Below are positions 1 to 6,089 of a stretch of 11,417 nucleotides of DNA, one piece after another. Every line of letters begins with the position of its first letter. Positions within the stretch are counted from its first letter, which is position 1. The notes below the pieces were generated by a model that had not been told where the DNA came from, made no database searches, and worked only from the letters and a program-made list of their open reading frames with translations. This DNA is from Candidatus Wildermuthbacteria bacterium RIFCSPHIGHO2_12_FULL_40_12 (GTDB lineage Bacteria; Patescibacteriota; Minisyncoccia; Minisyncoccales; 2-12-FULL-40-12), in the NCBI GenBank assembly GCA_001823315.1, contig MHUC01000036.1, forward strand, positions 257-11,673, in the 5' to 3' direction. A program made the position numbers and the translations under genes.

Positions 1-2
1 TT

Positions 3-395
3 ATTGACGGTTTGATTATCGCGGCTTCATTCGGAGCGAATGTTTCGGTGGGCATTGCGACAACATTGGCTGTGATACTGCACGAAGTCCCGCAGGAACT
101 GGGAGATTTTGGAGCGTTGGTTTACGCGGGCTTCAAAAAAGAAAGAGCGCTTCTTTTAAATTTTTTGTCAGCCGTTGTCGCTGTTTTAGGAGGCATTATT
201 GGATTTTTAGTTTTGGAAAAAGTAGAATCGTCCATCGCGGTTCTTTTGCCGATTGCCGCTGGTTCTTTCATATATATTGCGGCTTCCGACTTGATACCGG
301 AGATTAAAGAGAAAACCAAAGTGCCGTTTATTAACTTTATCGTATTTTTGCTTGGCATCGGCGCCTTGTTATCATTGAGATTGTTGTTTGAATAA
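3..395 (+). CDS. ZIP-family metal transporter, C-terminal part (5' end outside window)
   Basis: This is the 3' portion of a ZIP (zinc/iron permease) divalent metal transporter, an integral inner-membrane protein that moves Zn2+ or related metals into the cytoplasm. The reading frame is open from base 3, so the true start lies upstream; the TTG at 12 is internal. The visible part begins with IDG, the end of the family's metal-binding helix motif (HNxxDG). The second metal-site motif follows as HEVPQELGDF, where the second histidine of the usual HExPHE is Gln. About five membrane segments are visible, including the helix leading into SDLIPE, which resembles the LIV-1/GufA branch. The protein ends FE-TAA at 395. 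It is followed by 229 nt and a separate promoter for rpsL, so it is probably not part of the ribosomal operon. Family assignment is confident; metal specificity is unknown. Confidence 0.88.
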   Translation: MDGLIIAASFGANVSVGIATTLAVILHEVPQELGDFGALVYAGFKKERALLLNFLSAVVAVLGGIIGFLVLEKVESSIAVLLPIAAGSFIYIAASDLIPEIKEKTKVPFINFIVFLLGIGALLSLRLLFE

Positions 396-428
396 GTTGA
401 CCGTTAAAAGTCGAGGTTTCTAAGTTTA

Positions 429-457
429 TTGACAGCGCAGAAATTATTTGCTAATTT
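429..457 (+). promoter_or_regulatory. Predicted sigma70-type promoter for rpsL
   Basis: A perfect -35 hexamer TTGACA (429-434) is followed by a 17-bp spacer and TAATTT (452-457), preceded by TGC, an extended -10 (TGn). Transcription would start near 464, giving a leader of about 160 nt. A weaker upstream pair, TTGACC (397-402) and TAAGTT (421-426) with an 18-bp spacer, could be a second start. The prediction is by motif only. Confidence 0.6.
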
Positions 458-462
458 TAGGA

Positions 463-547
463 AGAGCGCTAAGCCCAGCAGAAGAATTTCGAATGGGCGT
501 TGCCCAGAAATAATTTGTTCGAAATTGTTCCACCGGGCCAGCGCTTT
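463..547 (+). promoter_or_regulatory. Structured 5' leader RNA of rpsL (three stacked stems)
   Basis: Directly downstream of the predicted promoter the RNA can fold into one long composite hairpin. The outer stem pairs 463-470 with 540-547 (AGCGCT on both sides), and after a small internal loop 473-476 with 535-538 (GCCC/GGGC). The middle stem pairs 481-493 with 518-530, 12 of 13 positions, including AATTTCGAA with TTCGAAATT. The apical stem is TGGGC (494-498), loop GTT, GCCCA (502-506). An 11-nt unpaired 3' segment (507-517) lies between the apical and middle stems. GCCC at 473 and at 502 are interchangeable partners for GGGC at 495 and 535, so alternative folds are possible. There is no U-tract directly after it, so it is not a plain terminator. 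A role in autogenous control of the str operon is inference; I recognise no known family. Confidence 0.6.
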
Positions 548-624
548 GATTTATTTCACGCGAGGATAAACACCTCAACCCATTAATTAGATTTGTTTTT
601 ACTTTTTCGTTTTTAATTTGAAAC

Positions 625-1035
625 ATGCCCACTATCAATCAGTTAGTTAGAAAAGGAAGAAAAAAAGCGATTAAGCGCAGCAAAACGCCGGCTTTGGCGT
701 TTGGGTTCAATGTTTTAAAGAACAGGCCAAAGTCGTATTTTTCTCCGTTTAAGAAAGGAGTTTGCGTTAAAGTTTTTACGGCGACCCCTAAGAAACCAAA
801 CTCCGCCCTAAGAAAAGTCGCCAGAGTCAGATTGACCAATGGTATGGAGGTTACCGCTTATATCCCCGGCGAAGGACATAATTTGCAAGAACACTCGATA
901 GTTTTGATTAGGTCGGGCAGGGTGAAAGATTTGCCTGGGGTAAGATACCATATTGTGAGGGGCGTCTTGGATACCGGCGGCGTGGAAGGCAGGAAACAGG
1001 AAAGAAGCAAATACGGAACCAAAAAAGCAAAGTGA
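625..1035 (+). CDS. rpsL: 30S ribosomal protein S12 (uS12)
   Basis: S12 sits at the decoding centre of the 30S subunit and helps monitor codon-anticodon pairing. The 136-residue product begins [15 protein letters not shown] and carries the family signature [20 protein letters not shown] and the loop [10 protein letters not shown], then [16 protein letters not shown]56 and K101 correspond to E. coli K43 and K88, the usual sites of streptomycin-resistance changes, and both are wild type. D102 matches the aspartate methylthiolated by RimO in E. coli. Compared with the 124-residue E. coli protein it has an insertion of about 13 residues near 25-40, as in low-GC Gram-positives. The start at 625 matches the family N-terminus but has no Shine-Dalgarno; the upstream sequence is T-rich. 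It is the first gene of the str cluster, followed by a 118-nt spacer with no clear feature beyond a tiny GC hairpin at 1037-1048. Confidence 0.98.
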   Translation: MPTINQLVRKGRKKAIKRSKTPALAFGFNVLKNRPKSYFSPFKKGVCVKVFTATPKKPNSALRKVARVRLTNGMEVTAYIPGEGHNLQEHSIVLIRSGRVKDLPGVRYHIVRGVLDTGGVEGRKQERSKYGTKKAK

Positions 1036-1153
1036 TCGCGCTCCGCGCCAATCTAAAACGAAGAAGGAAAAACCGTAATTTATGATTAAAATTTATATAA
1101 CCCCAAATTCTTAATTGTTTTTAATTTTTACTTTTAAGATTTTACTTTGGAAT

Positions 1154-1621
1154 ATGGCAAAAAAAAGAAAAGCAAGAAAAGAGATACAGCCCGATCCTCT
1201 TTACGAGAACGTCGTGGTGGAAAAATTTGTTAATTATATAATGAGAAGAGGGAAAAAGACGATTGCGAGGAAGATTGTTTATAATACCTTTGACGCAATC
1301 AAAGACAAGACCAAGAAAAACCCGTTGGAGGTTTTTGATTTGGCTTTACAGAACGTTTCTCCTTTGCTGGAAGTGAAGCCCAGGAGAGTTGGCGGCGCCA
1401 CTTATCAGGTGCCAAGAGAAGTAAAAGGAGAAAGGAAGCTGACGTTGGCAATGCGCTGGATCATTGAGGCCGCTCGGTCGAGAAAAGGAAAGCCGATGAG
1501 AGAAAGGTTACTGCAAGAATTGATTGATGCTTCAAACAATACGGGCACCGCTGTGAAGAAGAAAGAAAACGCTCATCGTATGGCTGAAGCCAACAGGGCT
1601 TTTGCGCATTTTGGCTGGTGA
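1154..1621 (+). CDS. rpsG: 30S ribosomal protein S7 (uS7)
   Basis: S7 is a primary 16S rRNA binder that nucleates folding of the 30S head and lines the E site; in E. coli it also represses its own operon by binding mRNA. The 155-residue product, close to the usual 156, begins [15 protein letters not shown] and carries [15 protein letters not shown] (76-90), the LAMRWI helix (98-103) and the C-terminal [13 protein letters not shown]. The last residues are FGW where most relatives have FRW or YRW. The ATG at 1154 was chosen because it gives the standard S7 N-terminus; an in-frame TTG at 1115 would add 13 atypical hydrophobic residues. No Shine-Dalgarno is visible. The TGA stop falls right after the conserved terminal Trp. 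A strongly structured spacer of 466 nt follows before fusA. Confidence 0.98.
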   Translation: MAKKRKARKEIQPDPLYENVVVEKFVNYIMRRGKKTIARKIVYNTFDAIKDKTKKNPLEVFDLALQNVSPLLEVKPRRVGGATYQVPREVKGERKLTLAMRWIIEAARSRKGKPMRERLLQELIDASNNTGTAVKKKENAHRMAEANRAFAHFGW

Positions 1622-1629
1622 GGGCGCTC

Positions 1630-1773
1630 GGCAACGAAATTTTAAAGTACCGATAGTTCAAATCCCAGCGAGATTTGACTATCTACATTCTCGTTCCGTC
1701 GCCGAGCACATAAAATGTTATGTGCTCGGACCGTGCCGACGGAACTGCGAAAGTTGCTTTAAAATTTGTTGCC
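1630..1773 (+). ncRNA. Unclassified three-helix structured RNA element in the rpsG-fusA spacer
   Basis: Starting eight bases after the rpsG stop, 144 nt can fold into a three-way junction. P1 pairs 1630-1635 with 1768-1773 (GGCAAC/GTTGCC) and 1637-1647 with 1757-1767, 17 pairs with a single bulged G1636. P2 pairs 1652-1657 with 1678-1683 and 1659-1664 with 1672-1677 (12 pairs, one bulged U), loop CCAGCGA. P3 pairs 1693-1701 with 1737-1745 (9 perfect pairs) and continues as P4, 1702-1713 with 1718-1729 (12 perfect pairs), loop AATG, with a 7-nt bulge at 1730-1736. An alternative helix is also possible: GCTCGGC (1626-1632) with GCCGAGC (1701-1707), competing with P1 and P4. I do not recognise a known RNA family. 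It could be a cis-regulatory switch, an S7-binding operator, a processing site, or a MITE-like palindromic insertion. The pairing is seen; the function is inferred. Confidence 0.6.
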
Positions 1774-2087
1774 TCGTTTGGAAGTTTTTGCGGGTTGCCC
1801 CAAAAGTTTATTCCCTTGCTTGAGAGCGTTTAGGGAATATCATAAAAAATTATAGTTTAAAATTTTTGCAATTATAGAAAGGACTAATTTTATCCGAACT
1901 TTGGAAACGTCTTCAGGAAGAACGTAAACAGCGAGGAGGATATAGTAAAGGGTTTAAAATAGCAGTTTGGCTTGTTCCATTACTAGCTCTTTTATTTTCA
2001 TTTTTATATATTTATTTTTTTGAGAAGTAATTTTTAATTTTGAATTGTAATTTTGACTTTTAATTTTTGCATCTTGAATTTTTTATT
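1774..2087 (+). other. Remainder of the rpsG-fusA spacer: hairpin, AT-rich segment, small ORF, T-rich fusA leader
   Basis: After the structured RNA element this spacer holds a simple hairpin (TATTCCCT 1809-1816 with AGGGAATA 1832-1839; its loop contains a further 3-bp stem). An AT-rich segment follows with several -10-like hexamers, for example TATCAT at 1838-1843 with TTGCTT 16 bp upstream, and TATAGT at 1851-1856. None has a good -35, so a fusA promoter here is possible but weak. Next comes an open frame for a small membrane protein (entered separately). The last 57 nt before fusA (2031-2087) are a T-rich degenerate repeat of TAATTTT/GAATT-like units with no Shine-Dalgarno. Confidence 0.5.
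1887..2030 (+). pseudogene. Cryptic small ORF for a 47-residue membrane protein without a standard start codon
   Basis: The frame opens after a TAG at 1875-1877 and runs to TAA at 2028-2030. From the ATT at 1887 it reads ILSELWKRLQEERKQRGGYS, then a short KGFK linker, a hydrophobic segment of about 20 residues (IAVWLVPLLALLFSFLYIYF) and FEK. This is the layout of a small single-pass membrane protein with a positively charged, cytoplasmic N-terminal helix. The frame contains no ATG, GTG or TTG. AAAGGA (1878-1883) lies just 3 nt before the ATT, close for a ribosome site. It may start on AUU, as infC does, or it may be a remnant whose start was lost. I do not recognise the family. The coherent charge and hydrophobicity pattern argues that it is or recently was coding; function unknown. 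Confidence 0.4.
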
Positions 2088-4193
2088 ATGCCGCGCATTT
2101 ATCCAATAGAAAAATACAGAGACATAGGGATTATCGCTCATATCGACGCTGGCAAAACCACTGTTTCGGAGAGGGTGCTTTTTTATACCGGTGTTTCTCA
2201 TAAAATCGGCGAGGTGCACGAAGGTCAGGCAATAATGGATTGGATGGAACAAGAAAGAGAAAGGGGTATTACTATTACTGCCGCCGCCACTACCTGTTTT
2301 TGGACGCCTCAAGGAGTGGAAAGAAAAAAGGAAAATGAATATCAGATAAATATCATTGATACTCCCGGACACATTGATTTTACGGCTGAAGTTCAGAGGT
2401 CTTTGAGGGTGTTGGATGGTGCGGTGGTGGTATTTGACGGAGTTTCCGGGGTGGAGCCGCAATCGGAAACCGTTTGGCATCAAGCCGACAAATATAAAGT
2501 CCCCCGAATTTGTTTTATCAATAAGTTGGACAGGATGGGCGCTTCTTTTGAAAAAAGCTTAGATTCTATTTTTCAAAAATTATCTCCTAACGCCGTCGCT
2601 CTTCAGTTACCAATCGGACAAGAAGAAAATCTCGAGGGCTTAATTGACCTTTTAGAAATGAAAGCGTTAAGATTCAAAGGAGATTTTGGACAGACGGTTG
2701 AAATGGAAGACATCCCGGCCGATCTGCTGGAGAAAGCCAAAGAATGGAGGGCAAAAATGATAGAAAAGATTGTTAGCGAAGATGAAACGCTTCTGGAAAA
2801 ATATTTGGCCAAGGAAGAAATTTCCGTTCAATCGCTTAAGGAGGTTCTAAGGAAGGCGGTTATTAACTATAGGTTGGTTCCGGTGTTGTGCGGTTCCGCC
2901 TTGAAAAATAAGGGAGTGCAGTCATTGCTGGACGCGGTTTGTTATTATTTGCCAGCTCCGACAGAACTTCCCGCTATTAAAGGGACCAATCCCAAAACCG
3001 GTGAAGAGGTTGAGAGAGAAGCCAATGACCAGAGTCCATTTTCGGCGCTGGCCTTTAAGGTTGCCACTGACCCTTACGTTGGTACCCTAACTTATTTTAG
3101 GGTTTATTCCGGAGTTTTGGAGAGCGGTTCCTATGTATTGAATTCAACGACCGGCGCCAAAGAAAGGATAGGTCGTATTTTAAGGATGCACGCCGCGGGT
3201 CGAGACGAAGTGAAAGAAGTGTTTACTGGTGACATTGTAGCAACGGTTGGCTTGAAAGATACTTCTACGGGCCACACTTTGTGCGACGAAAATGATATTA
3301 TCTTGTTGGAGAAAATTAGTTTTCCGGAACCGGTTATATCTATTAAAATAGAGCCAAAAACTAAGGCGGACCAGGAAAAAATGAGTTTGGCTTTAAGAAA
3401 GTTGACCGAAGAAGATCCTACTTTTAGGACCAATACAGATCTGGAAACCGGAGAGACGATTATCTCTGGCATGGGAGAGCTTCATCTGGAAATTATCACC
3501 GATAGGATGCGACGGGAATTTAAAGTAGAGGGAAACGTCGGGAAACCGCAGGTTGCCTACAAGGAAACGATCAAGCAAGAAGCAGAGGCCGAAGGAAAAT
3601 ATATCAGGCAGTCGGGTGGCCGAGGGCAATATGGCCACGTGCTCTTAAGAGTGACGCCAAAAGAAAGGGGAAGCGGTTTTGAGTTCGTTGACGAAATCAA
3701 AGGAGGAGTTATACCGCGCGAATTTATTCCGGCGACTGAAAAAGGGATTAAAGAAGCAATGGGTAAAGGCGTTTTGGCGGGCTATCCATTGGTTGATATT
3801 GAAGTAGCTCTGTATGACGGTTCTTTCCACGAAGTTGATTCTTCGGAAGTTGCTTTTAAGATTGCCGGATCCATGGCTTTGCAGGAAGCGGTAAGAAAAG
3901 CCAAGTTGATATTGCTGGAACCGGTAATGAAAATGGAGGTGGTGGTGCCCGCTGATTTTTTTGGCGACGCCATTGGGGATTTAGCTTCTCGAAGGGGTAA
4001 AATAGAAGAAACAAACGACAGGATAAATATGAAAGTTGTTTCAGCCCAAGTGCCGTTAGCCGAAATGTTTGGTTATGCCACCGCTCTAAGGTCCTTGACC
4101 GAAGGACGCGGAACCTTTACAATGGAATTTGACCATTACGAAGAGGTTCCCCAGAATATCGTTCAGGCGATCGTTGAAGGAAAGGGTAAATAA
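2088..4193 (+). CDS. fusA: Elongation factor G (EF-G)
   Basis: EF-G is the translocation GTPase: it moves tRNAs and mRNA through the ribosome after peptide bond formation and, with RRF, splits post-termination ribosomes. The 701-residue product has the GTPase signatures in order: P-loop AHIDAGKT (17-24), switch I ERERGITI (56-63), DTPGH (91-95), NKLD (145-148) and GSAL (269-272, usually GSAF or GSAL). Domains II to V follow, including the domain IV segment [18 protein letters not shown], which reaches the decoding site. Length is normal. ATG 2088 gives the standard N-terminus ([20 protein letters not shown]); an in-frame TTG at 2067 would add seven unconserved residues. No Shine-Dalgarno is visible in the T-rich upstream sequence. 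tuf follows after 136 nt with its own predicted promoter. Confidence 0.98.
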   Translation: MPRIYPIEKYRDIGIIAHIDAGKTTVSERVLFYTGVSHKIGEVHEGQAIMDWMEQERERGITITAAATTCFWTPQGVERKKENEYQINIIDTPGHIDFTAEVQRSLRVLDGAVVVFDGVSGVEPQSETVWHQADKYKVPRICFINKLDRMGASFEKSLDSIFQKLSPNAVALQLPIGQEENLEGLIDLLEMKALRFKGDFGQTVEMEDIPADLLEKAKEWRAKMIEKIVSEDETLLEKYLAKEEISVQSLKEVLRKAVINYRLVPVLCGSALKNKGVQSLLDAVCYYLPAPTELPAIKGTNPKTGEEVEREANDQSPFSALAFKVATDPYVGTLTYFRVYSGVLESGSYVLNSTTGAKERIGRILRMHAAGRDEVKEVFTGDIVATVGLKDTSTGHTLCDENDIILLEKISFPEPVISIKIEPKTKADQEKMSLALRKLTEEDPTFRTNTDLETGETIISGMGELHLEIITDRMRREFKVEGNVGKPQVAYKETIKQEAEAEGKYIRQSGGRGQYGHVLLRVTPKERGSGFEFVDEIKGGVIPREFIPATEKGIKEAMGKGVLAGYPLVDIEVALYDGSFHEVDSSEVAFKIAGSMALQEAVRKAKLILLEPVMKMEVVVPADFFGDAIGDLASRRGKIEETNDRINMKVVSAQVPLAEMFGYATALRSLTEGRGTFTMEFDHYEEVPQNIVQAIVEGKGK

Positions 4194-4197
4194 TTGA

Positions 4198-4225
4198 TTG
4201 ACATTTTTCTTGAACAATATAGAAT
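4198..4225 (+). promoter_or_regulatory. Predicted sigma70-type promoter for tuf
   Basis: A perfect -35 TTGACA (4198-4203) begins five bases after the fusA stop codon and is followed by a 16-bp spacer and TAGAAT (4220-4225), a 5/6 match to the -10 consensus. Transcription would start near 4232, about 98 nt before tuf. A dedicated tuf promoter would fit the known need for EF-Tu in large excess over ribosomal proteins. Motif-based prediction. Confidence 0.6.
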
Positions 4226-4269
4226 AATAAATATAATCAAGATATAAATAAAACTCTTGAAACTTGTAA

Positions 4270-4308
4270 CTTGAAACGCGAAACCTTGATTACGTTTCAT
4301 GCTTCAAG
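4270..4308 (+). promoter_or_regulatory. Hairpin in the tuf leader
   Basis: CTTGAAACGCGAAAC (4270-4284) can pair with GTTTCATGCTTCAAG (4294-4308): 12 Watson-Crick pairs and one G-U over 15 positions, with a 9-nt loop. The 5' word CTTGAAAC is also present at 4256-4263, and GTTTCA recurs at 4315-4320, so other registers can compete. It lies in the predicted tuf 5' untranslated region, 21 nt before the start codon. No U-run follows, so a terminator is unlikely. A role in tuf mRNA stability or translation is only inferred. Confidence 0.45.
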
Positions 4309-4329
4309 ATTCATGTTTCACGATAAACT

Positions 4330-5532
4330 ATGGCAGAAAAAGGAAAATTCGAAAGAGTAAAACCCCATATCAATATCGGAACAATTGGTCATGTTGATCA
4401 TGGGAAAACCAGTTTGACCGCCGCCATTCTTCATGTTTTGAGCATGAAGGGAATGAATACCAGCGGCCAAAAAAGCGTTGATCAAATTGACGCGGCTCCC
4501 GAAGAAAAGGCGAGGGGGCTGACGATTTCCATTTCGCACTTAGAGTATGAAACCGAGAAGAGGCATTACGCTCATATTGATTGTCCGGGACACGCCGACT
4601 ATATTAAAAACATGATTACCGGAGCGGCTCAAATGGACGGCGCTATTTTGGTTGTTTCAGCTCCCGACGGTCCTATGCCCCAGACAAGAGAGCATATTCT
4701 TCTGGCGCGACAGGTAGGACTGCCAGCGATCGTTGTGTTTTTGAACAAATGCGACATGGTGGACGATCCCGAAATTATTAATTTAGTTGAGAGCGAAGTT
4801 AGAGAATTACTTAAGAAGTATAATTTCCCGGGAGATACAATTCCTATTATCCGCGGATCAGCAGTTAAAGCGCTTGAAACAAAGTCAGCCGATGACGAAG
4901 CCGCTAAGCCGATTTTGGAATTATTGAATGCCGTTGACGAACATATTCCAGATCCCGTCAGGGAAACCGATAAACCTTTCCTTATGGCCGTAGAAGACGT
5001 CTTTTCCATTGAGGGAAGGGGCACAGTTGCCACGGGCAGGATAGAAAGAGGCATTGTCAAAGCCAATGAAGAAGTAGAATTAGTCGGTTTAAAGCCAACT
5101 GCCAAGACAACGGTTATAAGCGCCGAAATGTTTAATAAGATACTTGATGAAGGGCGCGCCGGAGACAATGTCGGAATATTATTGAGAGGGCTGAAAAAAG
5201 AAGACGTGGAGAGAGGACAAGTTTTGGCAAAGTCAGGCAGTATTACGCCGCACACGGAATATGAATCCGAAGTGTATATCTTAGCCAAAGAAGAAGGTGG
5301 AAGACACACCCCTTTCTTTACGGGATATAAGCCCCAATTCTATTTCAGGACAACCGATGTAACTGGCGACGTAGTTTTACCAGAAGGCACAGAGATGGTT
5401 ATGCCCGGAGATACAGTCAATTTGAAAATTAAGCTGATTGTTCCTATTGCCCTGGAAGAGAAGCAAAGGTTCGCTATTAGGGAGGGCGGGAAGACCGTCG
5501 GCGCAGGAGTAGTGATTAAGATAGTAAAGTAA
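4330..5532 (+). CDS. tuf: Elongation factor Tu (EF-Tu)
   Basis: EF-Tu delivers aminoacyl-tRNA to the ribosomal A site as a GTP complex. The 400-residue product has the P-loop GHVDHGKT (20-27), switch I RGLTI (62-66), DCPGH (84-88) with the catalytic His88, NKCD (139-142) and GSAVKAL for the last GTPase motif. Domains II and III follow ([21 protein letters not shown], with GTEMVMPGD and the C-terminal [12 protein letters not shown]). Switch I is RGLTI where nearly all EF-Tu have RGITI, a conservative change next to the essential Thr65. Length is within the normal range (393-400). The start at 4330 gives the usual short N-terminus before [15 protein letters not shown]; no Shine-Dalgarno is present. 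The position after fusA is the classic str order, with a separate predicted promoter and leader hairpin. Confidence 0.98.
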   Translation: MAEKGKFERVKPHINIGTIGHVDHGKTSLTAAILHVLSMKGMNTSGQKSVDQIDAAPEEKARGLTISISHLEYETEKRHYAHIDCPGHADYIKNMITGAAQMDGAILVVSAPDGPMPQTREHILLARQVGLPAIVVFLNKCDMVDDPEIINLVESEVRELLKKYNFPGDTIPIIRGSAVKALETKSADDEAAKPILELLNAVDEHIPDPVRETDKPFLMAVEDVFSIEGRGTVATGRIERGIVKANEEVELVGLKPTAKTTVISAEMFNKILDEGRAGDNVGILLRGLKKEDVERGQVLAKSGSITPHTEYESEVYILAKEEGGRHTPFFTGYKPQFYFRTTDVTGDVVLPEGTEMVMPGDTVNLKIKLIVPIALEEKQRFAIREGGKTVGAGVVIKIVK

Positions 5533-5561
5533 ACAACAGGAATACAAAGATAACATTAATC

Positions 5562-5613
5562 AACCGTATTGCGAGAATGAAAGGCCAGTCCTTTCGTAAA
5601 AAACAATACGGTT
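5562..5613 (+). promoter_or_regulatory. Two-tier hairpin in the rpsJ leader (S10-leader-like position)
   Basis: AACCGTATTG (5562-5571) pairs perfectly with CAATACGGTT (5604-5613). Inside, ATGAAAGG (5577-5584) pairs with CCTTTCGT (5590-5597), seven Watson-Crick pairs and one G-U, around the loop CCAGT. The two stems are separated by an internal loop CGAGA opposite six A's. The element ends 16 nt before the rpsJ start and lies 29 nt after the tuf stop. E. coli and Bacillus S10 operons are controlled by L4 through leader RNA in this position, so an analogous role is possible. It could also be a tuf 3' end or processing hairpin; only a broken T-rich stretch (5612-5626) follows. Confidence 0.55.
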
Positions 5614-5629
5614 CAATTGTTCTTTTAAG

Positions 5630-5968
5630 ATGTCAGCCAAAAAAGCCGCACAAGAAATAGAGGTCAAGCCCAAGCTTAGGATAAAGCTTAGGGCCTATGA
5701 CCATAAAGTAATTGATAATTCCGCAAAAGAGATTATTGAAACAGCTTCTCGCTACGGGGTTGAGTTTCAGGGGCCGATTCCTCTGCCCAACGAAATCCGC
5801 AAGTATACGGTTAACCGGTCCTCTTTTGTCCATAAAGACGCGAGAGAGCAATTTGAGATGAGAGTTCATAAAAGGATTATAGACATCATTAACCCAAACC
5901 CTAAAGTGATTGACGCTTTAATGGAGCTGACATTGCCCGCCGGCGTGGATATCGAAATTAAGATGTAG
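5630..5968 (+). CDS. rpsJ: 30S ribosomal protein S10 (uS10)
   Basis: S10 is a late-assembling protein of the 30S head; in many bacteria it also pairs with NusB in antitermination on rRNA operons. The 112-residue product has the family body [15 protein letters not shown] (15-29), GPIPLP (48-53), the loop region [19 protein letters not shown] (68-86) and [11 protein letters not shown] at the end. It exceeds the usual length of about 102 by an N-terminal addition of about ten residues ([14 protein letters not shown]). The ATG at 5630 is the only in-frame ATG before the conserved body, so the extension is probably real. No Shine-Dalgarno is present. It stands apart from its neighbours: 97 nt after tuf with a hairpin leader, and 121 nt before rplC with a terminator-like hairpin. 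Confidence 0.97.
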   Translation: MSAKKAAQEIEVKPKLRIKLRAYDHKVIDNSAKEIIETASRYGVEFQGPIPLPNEIRKYTVNRSSFVHKDAREQFEMRVHKRIIDIINPNPKVIDALMELTLPAGVDIEIKM

Positions 5969-6050
5969 TATTCTTTTTTAAGAAGATGAAAATTGGAGCC
6001 AATAACAATTATTAATGTTATCGCGATACTAGTCTAGATTGAAATGGGCG

Positions 6051-6072
6051 GCTGGGCTAGTGCCCAGCTTTT
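6051..6072 (+). terminator. Terminator-like hairpin between rpsJ and rplC (possible attenuator)
   Basis: GCTGGGC (6051-6057) and GCCCAGC (6062-6068) form a perfect seven-pair GC-rich stem with a TAGT loop, followed at once by TTTT (6069-6072). This has the form of a short intrinsic terminator, though the U-run is short. It lies 17 nt before the rplC start, inside what should be one operon, so partial termination or attenuation is more plausible than a true operon end. A second GGGC (6046-6049) can compete for the GCCC strand, and ATAACA (6002-6007) with TGTTAT (6016-6021) forms a further weak stem upstream. Confidence 0.45.
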
Positions 6073-6089
6073 AAGTTCCAAGAAAGATT

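Noticed and set aside
562..610. Weak hairpin GAGG/CCTC (562-576) with T-rich sequence downstream as an rpsL attenuator
   Set aside because: Only four pairs and the T-rich stretch starts about 15 nt later, so it does not resemble an intrinsic terminator.
1115..1153. Upstream TTG start that would extend S7 by 13 residues
   Set aside because: The added residues are hydrophobic and not conserved; ATG 1154 gives the normal S7 start. The same reasoning removes TTG 2067 for fusA and TTG 9406 for rpsC.
1656..1664. GTTCAAATC, resembling a tRNA T-loop
   Set aside because: The flanks do not form a T-stem or the remainder of a tRNA cloverleaf; the bases are part of helix P2.
1602..1823. An open frame of 73 codons overlapping the rpsG end and the spacer
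   Set aside because: It overlaps the conserved S7 C-terminus and then runs through the inverted repeats; its Cys-rich product follows from the palindromic sequence and has no recognisable family.
4629..5309. Long antisense open frame (226 codons) opposite tuf
   Set aside because: Antisense shadow of a strongly conserved gene; the translated product is Ser-rich with no domain, and no promoter or ribosome site was seen.
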